A stretch of 40,347 bases of DNA from Myxococcales bacterium (GTDB lineage Bacteria > Myxococcota > Myxococcia > Myxococcales > Myxococcaceae): the NCBI GenBank assembly GCA_003153055.1, contig PMBV01000129.1, positions 5,124 to 45,470 of the forward strand. The letters run 5' to 3'. Shown in pieces: positions 9,201 to 15,684 of the stretch. Within the stretch, counting starts at the first letter, position 1. Every line of letters starts with the position of its first letter. The translations under genes and the position numbers were made by a program. The notes under the pieces are model-generated. The model made no database searches. It was not told the origin of the DNA and worked only from the letters and a program-made list of their open reading frames with translations.

Positions 9201-12200
9201 AGCGCCTTCTCGTAGCGAACGTAGCTCTCGGAGTCGCCCTTGAGCTCGCCGCCAAGGGAGATGCGCACGAAGCCCTTGCCCGCGTAGGTGACGTCGACCT
9301 TCCGATGCCGGGTGATGGCCCGGAGGAAGTCCTGCACGCCCCGGTCGTCGGTCGGGCCGCAGAGCCGCAGGCACGCGTAGAAGGCGCCCGTGGGGGGAAT
9401 GATCTCGGCCTCCGGCGCTGCCGTCTTCGCCGCGTTGATGAAGGCCTCGAAGCGGCGCTGCACGTCGCTGCGCAGGCGCACCTCGAGGCGGAGCTGCTTC
9501 ACCTTCTTCAAGAGGTCGCTCACGCCCTCGGAGACGTGCTTGACCGTCGCCCCACGCTGCTCGAGGCGCAGCAGGTCTTCGTAGCCCGCGAGCACGGTCT
9601 CGAAGACCGCCACGGGGAACTCCTCAGCGCGGGCGTCTTGCAGCATGGTCGCCGACAGCTCGCGGAGGCTCGCCGAGGCCCGCGCCCGGTCGGTCGGGTC
9701 GACCAGCCGCGCGGCCAGGTCTTCGAGGTCGCCGGTGATGCGCTTGGCCGCCAGCCCGCTCTCGAGCTTCAGCCGGGTCAGGTAGAGCGACAACAGGTGC
9801 GGGGCCGAGGCCCGGGCCGCGCAGAAGTCGACCACCTCGGGGTCGTTGGAGTGGATGATGCCCGTTCGATCGCCCGAGCCCTGCAGCCCCTTGGTGGTGG
9901 CCGACGCGGTGATGATGCGCACGGGCCCCATGAACTGGCTCTTGTGACGCTCGTAGAGCTGGGCCAGGCTCTTGTCGCCTTCGCGGGCCTTGTGATCGCT
10001 CACCACGAGCTTGTGGTACGCGTTGTCGTCCACCAGGGTGATGCCGTACTCGCTGGCGATCTGCAGCAGCTTGAGCAGCGTCTCCTTGCGGTAGGCCACG
10101 CCCGTGGGGTTGTGGGGCGTGTTGAGCACGATGAGCATGCTCCGGCAGTACAGCCGGAAGATCTCAGGGAAGCTTCGGTAGAGGTAGCGCAGCTCCTCGA
10201 GCCGCTTGAGCAACGCCCACGGGTCGAGCTCGAAGCGCTCGTTGAGCGGCACGCGAATGATGCCGCTGGTCGGGTAGTCTTTGTCTGGGAAGACGTCGCC
10301 GTAGCTCCACGACATCTCGGCGATGACGAGGATCGGGTAGAACGCCCCCCGCTCGATGAGCTTGAGCAACGCCTCGATGTCACCCACCGCGGTGGGGTCG
10401 AGCTCGCCCTTGAGCTCGTCCATCGCTCGCTGGGCGCCTCGCACCGCGTCCTGCACTGGGGCCACGAGCTGGCGCATCTTGCGATCGTAGACGCCGATCT
10501 GCTTGCCGTAGCGGTCCTCGAGGTGCCCGTGGAGAGCGCCCAGGCCGGCCTTGCTCATGGTCTGCTTGAACAGCGCCGCCGCACCGCCGGTGAGGTTCTT
10601 GAACACCGCGTCGCCCAGGCCTTGCTCGGCCTTGCGGCTGGCCCGGCTGGCCACGTCGGCCGCGCGGTAGAGCAGCGTGCGGGTGAGGTGCTCGAGGCGC
10701 GTCGCTCCCGGCCGATCAGCGTTCCACTGGGTGGGCGCCAGCGCCAACAGCTGGCTCTGCTTGATGGCCGCCTCGATCTCGTCGGAGCTCGTGGTGGGAA
10801 TGGCCAGCTTGGCCTTCAGCGTGGCGAGGCGCTCACGGCAGGTCGCCAGTGACTTCTCGCAGAACTCCTTCACGTCGCGCTTCACGCCGTCGCTGTGGTA
10901 CTCGCCCACCAGGCTCAGCGAGCCGCGGCCACCGCCAGGCACCACCACCGCCTTGTACGAGTCGCTGGGCAGGCCACCGTAGAAGTAGCGCATCCAGTCA
11001 GACGTGACGCGCTGGGTGAGCTCGTCGCCCAGGACCTTGCGATCCTCCGGGGAGCGGGTGGAGACCTCGCGAAGGAACCCGATGATGCGCTTCAGCTTGA
11101 CCAGCGCGAGGTAGTCGAACAGCGCGTTGCGGCGCCAGTCGTGGGCGCGGATATCGTCGACCTGCGTGGCGACCACGCCCTCGGACTCCAGGGCCTTCAA
11201 GGTGCCATCGGTGGCCTTCTCGATGGCGAGCAAGACCTTGGGGTCGATGCGCTCGAGCACCCGCCTCAGCGTGAGCTGGGTGTTGGCTGGGCGGCCGGCG
11301 AAGCTCGTCTGCACGTTGCGCAGGGTGCGCGCCACGTGGGGGAACAGCGTGTAGACGATGGTGGTGTTCGACAGCGAGGCGCGGGGCGAGCAGTCGACCA
11401 GCAACAGCCGCCCGAGCACCGCCCGCCAGGGGTTGTCACGCCCCGGAGTGCTGAGGAACAGCCGGTGGGGAATGTGCGTCACCCGGGCCACGAAGACCTG
11501 GTTGGGCTCGGACTGCATCTGGGCGACCAGATCGCCGTCGAGGCGATCGACGCCCTCGACCACCCGCACGGCGCTCAGCTCGCTGGGCCCGAACTTGTCG
11601 AAGACGTGGTTCTCGATGAGGTGAATGACTCGGTCGGGGCTCTCGGTGATGACGACCCGGTTGAACAGGGTCGCTCCCTCGAAGTTGACGAACTCGGCCG
11701 CCTCACGGAGAAACGTCGCCTCTTCGGAGGCAGTGCTGTAGTGCAGGCTGCCGTCGATGAGCTCAGACAGCAGGTTCAGCACGTCGCCCAAAGCCAGGGG
11801 GTCGCAGTCGACCGTCTCGAGGAAGCCCCGGAGCTGCGCCGCGTCTTTTCCGAAGACGATGCGAGAGACCAGCTCGCGCATGACGACGGTGACCGGCGGC
11901 GTGCCGATGGAGAGGCTGTACCGGGAGAGCGCCTCGACGTGCGAGGCCGCCAGCACCTGAGGCGTGTCGCCCAGCGGAACGGGCCGGCCGACCTTGCGGC
12001 GCAGGTTGGTCTTGAACTCGTCAGCTGCCTCGACGATGCGGAAGATCGCCGAGACGCCCGTGGAGGGCATGATCTGATCGAGCAGCGTGTAGCCCAGCCC
12101 ATCGAAGACCTGCTCGTACTCGCGGACCTGGCGAGTCACCGCCTCGCGCTCGCCGACCGAGGTCTCGGCGACGTCGTCGGGCAAGGCGAGGATCTTGTCG

Positions 12201-12301
12201 ATCTCGGGGACGAGCTGGGTGTGGGCGCGCCCTTCGTGCATCGACGTAGCGATGGACTTGAGCGCCCGAATGCGTTCAGCGAGCGCTGCGACCTGCTGCA
12301 T
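6296..12301 (-). CDS. Giant PLP aminotransferase fused to a P-loop (PEPCK/HPr-kinase-like) domain
   Basis: The protein has 2001 residues; ATG 12301 is preceded by AAGGAGG eight bases upstream. Residues 1-~640 are mostly helical with no domain I can name. Residues ~650-1060 are a fold-type I aminotransferase: NTPHNPTG at ~726-733, VDDNAY near 760, and SATTKGLQGSG with the predicted PLP lysine at 804, followed by GDRTG. The last ~700 residues carry FSADSGTGKSET near 1480-1490, a P-loop of the PEP-carboxykinase/HPr-kinase type. Conserved-looking blocks follow (GDMLSLWRGEDG, PGICDPHKFLVPTRVNGFFY). This part may correspond to Pfam DUF4914, but that is from memory. No transmembrane segment or signal is seen, so it is probably cytoplasmic. 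A hairpin follows it, and it appears to be a single-gene unit. Substrate and reaction are unknown. Confidence 0.85.
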   Translation of the reverse strand: MQQVAALAERIRALKSIATSMHEGRAHTQLVPEIDKILALPDDVAETSVGEREAVTRQVREYEQVFDGLGYTLLDQIMPSTGVSAIFRIVEAADEFKTNLRRKVGRPVPLGDTPQVLAASHVEALSRYSLSIGTPPVTVVMRELVSRIVFGKDAAQLRGFLETVDCDPLALGDVLNLLSELIDGSLHYSTASEEATFLREAAEFVNFEGATLFNRVVITESPDRVIHLIENHVFDKFGPSELSAVRVVEGVDRLDGDLVAQMQSEPNQVFVARVTHIPHRLFLSTPGRDNPWRAVLGRLLLVDCSPRASLSNTTIVYTLFPHVARTLRNVQTSFAGRPANTQLTLRRVLERIDPKVLLAIEKATDGTLKALESEGVVATQVDDIRAHDWRRNALFDYLALVKLKRIIGFLREVSTRSPEDRKVLGDELTQRVTSDWMRYFYGGLPSDSYKAVVVPGGGRGSLSLVGEYHSDGVKRDVKEFCEKSLATCRERLATLKAKLAIPTTSSDEIEAAIKQSQLLALAPTQWNADRPGATRLEHLTRTLLYRAADVASRASRKAEQGLGDAVFKNLTGGAAALFKQTMSKAGLGALHGHLEDRYGKQIGVYDRKMRQLVAPVQDAVRGAQRAMDELKGELDPTAVGDIEALLKLIERGAFYPILVIAEMSWSYGDVFPDKDYPTSGIIRVPLNERFELDPWALLKRLEELRYLYRSFPEIFRLYCRSMLIVLNTPHNPTGVAYRKETLLKLLQIASEYGITLVDDNAYHKLVVSDHKAREGDKSLAQLYERHKSQFMGPVRIITASATTKGLQGSGDRTGIIHSNDPEVVDFCAARASAPHLLSLYLTRLKLESGLAAKRITGDLEDLAARLVDPTDRARASASLRELSATMLQDARAEEFPVAVFETVLAGYEDLLRLEQRGATVKHVSEGVSDLLKKVKQLRLEVRLRSDVQRRFEAFINAAKTAAPEAEIIPPTGAFYACLRLCGPTDDRGVQDFLRAITRHRKVDVTYAGKGFVRISLGGELKGDSESYVRYEKALTAYLGLLWKYWKEFDATGRKVDALPGLFAPGGEGDLTGLFTDLAPLLSLDGKKAAKKGQAIRRSERGFVYCIEEGKSVADKIFVGWQPCDSVDELLQSRAFRVVYRRLLRKVWQGRPELMELSFERVEAQYGPLACLAAYHDRQLIDAVFRDLLLALYKEWHGQNTIKVLSAKLQTGSHGEKVASLQGIQRRVNDLINELMHAFDVPDEKVDATSTFEIGFEELEGVRAHPSLPSYLQEIIHGTAFAGATAPLDPAPNFVTGAAKRVSDYRYGFTRRDAVEVSEADQARPPLAYFSERLTRFAQAANLRDYVCKAVPVGPFKMLMLIHKSDFHLVSDEMRLFPQLGEMQVREKLDLAEWDAVMLFGIPSKCVGDGYKTGWILDRRSDGKILPTAWVAREDDTDYVGFFKKTLLTLHNELVKALGGMPVHGAMITITFKNGLRKTLVFSADSGTGKSETITAMMDQLAQGEAAAAELKQVDILAGDMLSLWRGEDGQVYAFGTEQGDFLRLNDITESWKARFGDLLKRGSYSNLDHPKNPRVTIPGICDPHKFLVPTRVNGFFYINNYQAPRASAVALSDDPHHVIKSVLVRGLRKNKGTSGDQPSLRAGLEFAGKGELVVRYRHVIDEILEWQERMNEGKLTVVLAFRDGSGDVFTAREIVEVAFKGLRFKQGEETLTIHSAEYDILKNLYWLHCGGAKVPLTREVYDQIYEPLASTFCGNPFVEPADMDRVLETFADTMRAAKVHTGVIHTQLARSGYEFSGPAKSARDIITFLLEDEEVAARFQRNKDKVHQAMLRTFGGVLEAGSNLPVELEGYNLLLLEAHESTHVAFMDGAKRFTLSTPFYRYEPAQGERVKPFSPAIAVPEVVAAIQDILQNPDHAIDLSALAVDLKDYERVVFWGSRQELVYQVLLVNGVVSIGSEGSEVVRFPSEVRKADHIASLILAARVPQLNSWVPRFRVVGKTSA

Positions 12302-12542
12302 GGAACCAGCCTCCTTGATGGCCGCGGGGCGACCGTCGAATCTCAGAACAAACCGCAGGAGTGTATCAGAGTCGGGTCGGAACTGGAGAAATTACGACGC
12401 ATGGCGCCAACGGCCCAAACCGAGGGGCGCTCCTTCTACAAGGAAATCCAGTATCAGTGCAGCTGCCAGAATCGCGAGACCGTTGCGACGGGCCTCGATG
12501 AGGGCGATCATCGGGTTCACCCTCGCGGCAAGGAGCTCACCC

Positions 12543-12974
12543 TTGGAAAAGCACACGTACCACACGAGCGTACGATGGGAAGGGGAGCGCCGAGGCACCT
12601 TGAGCTCGGGCGAGCTCCGGGAGATCGAGGTGGCGACCCCACCGGAGTTCCCCGGGGGTCACCCCGGCCTCTGGTCTCCCGAGCACCTCTATACCGCGGC
12701 GGCGGAGATCTGCCTGATGACCACGTTCCTCGCCATCGCCACCAACTCCAAGCTCGAGTTCAAGGACTACAGCTCGCAGGCGGTGGGGACGTTGGAGAAG
12801 ACGGAGGGTGGGTTTCAGATGACGGAGATTCTCCTGCGGCCCAAGGTCGTGGTGGGGTCGGCCGAGCTCATCGAGACGACCAAGCGGCTCCTCGACAAGG
12901 CCGAGAAGCACTGCCTCATCTCGAACTCGATGAAGACCCGCGTGCGAATTGAGCCGGAGGTGGTGGTCGGCTGA
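12543..12974 (+). CDS. OsmC/Ohr-family peroxide-detoxification protein
   Basis: I choose TTG 12543, with AAGGAG seven bases upstream, giving 143 residues (EKHTYHTSVRWEGE start). The longer open frame begins inside the divergent gene and is not credible. Family hallmarks are WSPEHLYTAAAEICLMTTF with Glu47 and Cys57, and a second Cys124 in EKHCLISNSM. OsmC/Ohr enzymes reduce organic peroxides through this Cys pair as homodimers in the cytoplasm. The FxGxxGxWSPEHL-type motif fits OsmC-like proteins better than Ohr. It is divergent from the giant aminotransferase gene. A weak hairpin (GAGGG at 12984, CCCTC at 12995) follows the stop. Confidence 0.9.
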   Translation: MEKHTYHTSVRWEGERRGTLSSGELREIEVATPPEFPGGHPGLWSPEHLYTAAAEICLMTTFLAIATNSKLEFKDYSSQAVGTLEKTEGGFQMTEILLRPKVVVGSAELIETTKRLLDKAEKHCLISNSMKTRVRIEPEVVVG

Positions 12975-12983
12975 CTCTTGGTC

Positions 12984-12999
12984 GAGGGCAGAAACCCTC
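12984..12999 (+). terminator. Weak hairpin after the OsmC-like gene
   Basis: GAGGG (12984-12988) and CCCTC (12995-12999) form a five-pair stem around CAGAAA, ten bases after the stop. There is no U-tract, so this is only a possible terminator. Confidence 0.25.
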
Positions 13000-13042
13000 C
13001 CGAGCCGAGAGCACCACTTGTGGGCGCCGAGCGGCGAGCAAC

Positions 13043-13216
13043 GTGAAAGCAAGCAACGTGACGGCAAGCCCCGCGGCGCTTGGACCTCGCTGCCCAGTGG
13101 TGTGGACGTGTGATGATGTGAATTACTTCTCAACACTGGGAGCGTGCCGCGCCTCGGGTTGTGGCAGCACCTGCCGCTCGGACTTCAAGTGCAGCCCGGG
13201 TTGCTATTGTCCTTGA
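13043..13216 (+). CDS. Cys-rich mini-ORF or remnant of a secreted Cys-rich protein
   Basis: From GTG 13043 to TGA 13214-13216 a 57-codon frame ends with eight cysteines in about 42 residues (RCPVVWTCDD, GACRASGCGSTC, FKCSPGCYCP). Even Cys number and the WTC...C...C spacing suggest a disulfide-bonded exported domain. There is no signal peptide and no good Shine-Dalgarno site, and the frame stays open further upstream, through the OsmC gene. It may therefore be the 3' remnant of a longer secreted protein gene, or a small peptide gene started at GTG 13043 or 13058. Codon choice is not clearly biased. Confidence 0.3.
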   Translation: MKASNVTASPAALGPRCPVVWTCDDVNYFSTLGACRASGCGSTCRSDFKCSPGCYCP

Positions 13217-13561
13217 GCTGCGCCTTTCCTCGTTGAGAGACTGACTGCGAGGAAGGAGCCGCTGGACCTGGTGGCGGTGGCCCTGGTCCGAGTCACCGAC
13301 ACCGGCTTCGCCGCCCAACGTCCGAAGCACTCGCTCCAACCTCCTCGTCGCCCGGCGGGGGCGGCGAGTGCGGCGCGCCGCCACTGCGTCGGCCTCGGTG
13401 GGCGCCGGACCCCGTCGAAGCACCCGCTCGACTTCGAAGGCGACGGCTCCGGTTTGGGGCCTCGAATCCAACCAGGCGGGCCGCCCTCCGCCGGTACGAG
13501 AAGAAGGCCCGGACGAAACTCGAGTGTGATGGCGCCGGAGGTCGGTGGTCGGCTGACGACC
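13217..13561. other. 345-base stretch without a supportable gene
   Basis: Frames are open on both strands because of high GC, but their translations are low-complexity Arg/Gly/Pro-rich, lack any recognisable motif and have no ribosome site. I see no RNA gene, repeat or credible promoter. It could be decayed coding sequence between the OsmC-like and NADAR-like genes. Confidence 0.4.
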
Positions 13562-14149
13562 TCATCCGAGCCACGGGCCTCGCTCGACCGCGGGGACGTC
13601 ACCACGAAGGACCGCGCGGGCCCTCGTCAACGCAAAGCCGAGCAGGTTCTCGCCCAGCCACTCCAGCGGGCGCTTCAGCGCCGGGCTCGATGCCTCGACG
13701 CCGACGCCCCACACGCGATCGGTCGGGCTCGCCTCGACCAAAATGGAGTTCTTCGTCGAGAGCAGAAACGCCTTGAGCGCTTCGTCTTGCCGGAACTTCT
13801 CCTGGCTGCCGAAGGACACCAGCTCGAAGCGGTGGGCGCGCCACGTCGCCTCATCGAAGCCGCGCACGCCCCGCCCCAGCCGCTTCACCTTGGCCGGGTT
13901 GGGCTCGGCGAGAATGCGCCCCAACGATTCCCCGTCACCGAACAGGCGGGCCTTCCCCGCCATCATGAACTGCTCGGCGGTGAGGTACGTGACTCCGTCG
14001 ACGGTGAACCGGGAGCGCCACCACTGGCTGAGACAGCTCTCGGTCAGCTCGCCTGGAGCTCCGGGCTGGTGGCCGTAGAACGGCCGGAAGGCGAAGGTGC
14101 GACCTGCTCGGTGCGCCTGGTGGAGGGCTTCAAGGGAGAGTGGGAGCAT
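13562..14149 (-). CDS. NADAR/YbiA-like N-glycosidase family protein
   Basis: ATG 14149 gives 195 residues. A TTG at 14200 would add 17 residues and cannot be excluded, as neither has a strong ribosome site. The NADAR family shows as FAFRPFYGH at the start, CLSQWW, then YLTAEQFMMAGKARLFGD with the conserved Glu. VSFGSQEKFRQDEALKAFLL and ILVEASPTDRVWGVG follow, and WLGENLLGFALTRAR closes the protein. Known members include YbiA (riboflavin-intermediate metabolism) and proteins that remove ADP-ribose from guanine bases in DarT-type toxin systems. No DarT gene is visible beside it, so its substrate is open. It lies next to the 74-bp repeat that marks one edge of the 14.2-15.7 kb cassette. Confidence 0.88.
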   Translation of the reverse strand: MLPLSLEALHQAHRAGRTFAFRPFYGHQPGAPGELTESCLSQWWRSRFTVDGVTYLTAEQFMMAGKARLFGDGESLGRILAEPNPAKVKRLGRGVRGFDEATWRAHRFELVSFGSQEKFRQDEALKAFLLSTKNSILVEASPTDRVWGVGVEASSPALKRPLEWLGENLLGFALTRARAVLRGDVPAVERGPWLG

Positions 14150-14212
14150 GGCGGCGAGACGGCCGGCGACGAGTCTGGCTGACCCGACCGCCTCGCTCAA
14201 CGTCGATCCCGC

Positions 14213-14286
14213 CTACGGGGCTCGCACACCCGGCGAAGACGACGCTCTCGAGATGGCCGTGTGGAGCACGAACGGGGCCCCGCTGG
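14213..14286 (-). repeat. 74-bp direct repeat, distal copy
   Basis: This sequence aligns without gaps to 15611-15684 at about 64 of 74 positions (my hand count). It would encode SGAPFVLHTAISRASSSPGVRAP and then a TAG, matching the last codons of the endonuclease/lamin-tail gene. It lies between the zinc-ribbon gene and the NADAR-like gene, detached from any complete nuclease gene. Differences are spread along its length and largely preserve the protein. The copy therefore probably came from a related gene rather than from a very recent duplication. Confidence 0.85.
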
Positions 14287-14295
14287 AACTGGGCC

Positions 14296-15144
14296 TCAGC
14301 TGAGAGCGGCCACCCAGAGCCCGTCGGTTGGCTGCACGTTGCCGCAGTGGGCGCAGATGAACGTACCTGGGCCTGCGTCGCGAAGGGTTCCATGTTGGTG
14401 GCAAGAGAGGCAGTAGCCGGGACGAACGTCAGGCGTTGGCCACTCCCAGATCGTCTTGCCGCCAGGGTCTGCGACGAAGCGAACGCCACCGAAGAGTGAG
14501 TGGAGACGAGGTCCATCGAGCCCGGTGAGCGTCAGAACCAACGAATGGTTCAGCGCGCCGAAGACCGGTGCCGCAACGTCCGCGAAGTCTGTCGCGACGA
14601 CGTCGTCTACCGTCACCGAGGCCTGCCTCCATTCTGGGCCGTTCACACCACGGAGGCATCGCACGCTTTCCTGATCCAGAGCGTACCGGCGGCCATCAAG
14701 CTGGGTGGAAACGAGAACCATGATGGGATGGGTTTCCACCGGGAGCGGCGAAGGAGCAGCTGTGGCGACTGCGAGGAGCCTAGGAACCAGCGCGTCGAAC
14801 TCGCCCAATGCCGTCTCGCTCGGGATGCGACCTGGCACGAACAGCGCGCGTACATCGCCAATCTCAGCGCTACCCCGTCGCTCATTGGACCAGGTCTGCC
14901 GAAGTGCGTCGAGGCTCCGAACCATGGCCTCTGCCTCGGTTCCCGTGGGCGCCAGCACATCGAGGTAGCAAATGACGTCATTTCCGCCCGGAGGCACCTC
15001 GAGTTCTTGGGCTTCCAGTTCCCCAACATCGGCGGTCCGCAGCAACTCGAACGAACGAACCGCGGCGTTCGCGTACCGGAACGCATTGATGCCGGTTTGG
15101 CCGGTTGCAGGCGATAGGACCTTCTGTGCGGTGAGGTAGAGCAC
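14296..15144 (-). CDS. Uncharacterised protein with C-terminal zinc ribbon
   Basis: GTG 15144 directly abuts the TAG of the preceding gene, giving 282 residues. The first ~220 residues are alpha/beta with no motif I recognise. The C-terminus holds two CxxC-type knuckles about 16 residues apart (CLSCHQHG and CAHCGN), a likely zinc ribbon. It is preceded by IWEWPTPDVRPGY. Zinc ribbons of this kind often bind nucleic acid or stabilise a domain. It is cotranscribed with the 120-residue gene and lies inside the repeat-bounded cassette. Cassette location and pairing suggest an accessory role such as defence or toxin-immunity, but nothing in the sequence proves it. Confidence 0.75.
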   Translation of the reverse strand: MLYLTAQKVLSPATGQTGINAFRYANAAVRSFELLRTADVGELEAQELEVPPGGNDVICYLDVLAPTGTEAEAMVRSLDALRQTWSNERRGSAEIGDVRALFVPGRIPSETALGEFDALVPRLLAVATAAPSPLPVETHPIMVLVSTQLDGRRYALDQESVRCLRGVNGPEWRQASVTVDDVVATDFADVAAPVFGALNHSLVLTLTGLDGPRLHSLFGGVRFVADPGGKTIWEWPTPDVRPGYCLSCHQHGTLRDAGPGTFICAHCGNVQPTDGLWVAALS

Positions 15145-15507
15145 CTAAGCCGCCTTCCGTGGCCGAATATGCCGACGGGGTGCCGTTGGAAGGTCGCGGC
15201 CAAGCGCGCCATGGGATTCGCCTCGATTCGGTTCGGACCTCACCCACGCGTAGAAGGAGTTCGTGTCCTCCGGCGTGTGGGTTACGAGGGACATCGGCTT
15301 GCCGGTGTGCTTCCTGACGCCGATGAAGAGATCCCAGAGGGTCTCGCGCAGCGCCATGCGATCGCCCTTCGCGACGTCGAACACTTCAACCGTCCACTCG
15401 CGACCGTCGAAGTCGCCCGCGCTCGTCTTCTTGTCGACCCAGCGAACAGGTCGACCGTTGGCTCGCCGCCGAACAAGGTCGAGGATGGCATCTCGCTCAT
15501 TGATCAT
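15145..15507 (-). CDS. Small uncharacterised cassette protein
   Basis: ATG 15507 to TAG 15145-15147 encodes 120 residues. It begins with a helix (MINERDAILDLVRRRA), followed by a beta region (WTVEVFDVAKGDRM) and a second helix (LRETLWDLFIGVRK). It then has SLVTHTPEDTNSFYAWV and a basic tail (RRHIRPRK). No family is recognised. The start overlaps the TGA of a truncated upstream frame, and the stop abuts the zinc-ribbon gene, so the two intact genes probably form one translational unit. Confidence 0.75.
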   Translation of the reverse strand: MINERDAILDLVRRRANGRPVRWVDKKTSAGDFDGREWTVEVFDVAKGDRMALRETLWDLFIGVRKHTGKPMSLVTHTPEDTNSFYAWVRSEPNRGESHGALGRDLPTAPRRHIRPRKAA

Positions 15508-15610
15508 CGCAACACCCGGCGCCGAGGAGAGCCTCGACGATGAACTTGGCGTTTTGGACGTACCCGCGCGCCTCGTCCTGCGTGCAATCGTCGGCGTAGT
15601 AGTCGGCCTC
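15497..15610 (-). pseudogene. 5'-truncated ORF at the cassette edge
   Basis: Directly after the nuclease gene's TAG, the same frame continues for 37 sense codons (EADYYADDCTQDEARGYVQN... ending CCDDQ) to a TGA that overlaps the next gene's start. It has no start codon of its own and reads like the C-terminus of a real protein. Most of this gene appears to have been lost when the cassette joined the nuclease 3' end. It may be the tail of a toxin or partner of the two intact cassette genes. Confidence 0.5.
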
Positions 15611-15684
15611 CTACGGAGCTCGCACGCCCGGCGAGGACGGCGCGGTCGAGATGACGGTATGGAGCACGAAGGGGGCCCCGCTGG
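15611..15684 (-). repeat. 74-bp direct repeat, copy inside the nuclease gene 3' end
   Basis: These are the last ~24 codons and stop of the endonuclease/lamin-tail gene (SGAPFVLHTVISTAPSSPGVRAP). They are paired with the copy at 14213-14286. The repeat ends exactly at the TAG on one side and fades upstream of SGAPF on the other. Confidence 0.85.

Larger units (their letters stand above)
14213..15684. mobile_element. Putative repeat-bounded gene cassette without integrase
   Basis: Two 74-bp direct repeats of the nuclease gene's 3' end bracket 1324 bases. These hold a 5'-truncated ORF, a 120-residue protein and a 282-residue zinc-ribbon protein, all on the minus strand. The arrangement is what arises when an element inserts at the 3' end of a gene and restores that end, or when homologous recombination occurs between two related nuclease loci. 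No recombinase is inside, so mobility would need help. Base composition of the inside looks less GC-rich than the flanks, judged by eye. Confidence 0.5.

Noticed and set aside
7451..10852. 1133-codon plus-strand open frame opposite the giant aminotransferase gene
   Set aside because: It is an antisense shadow produced by high GC. Its translation is Arg/Leu/Gly/Val-rich without motifs, while the minus strand has clear catalytic motifs and a ribosome site.
12392..12511. 39-codon minus-strand ORF with a hydrophobic stretch (LAILAAALILDFL)
   Set aside because: It lies in the leader region between divergent genes. The hydrophobic run could be chance, and there is no independent support for translation.
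13538..13563. GAGGTCG/CGACCTC inverted repeat with a 12-base loop at the NADAR gene's stop
   Set aside because: The long loop, overlap with the stop codon and lack of a U-tract make a terminator unlikely.
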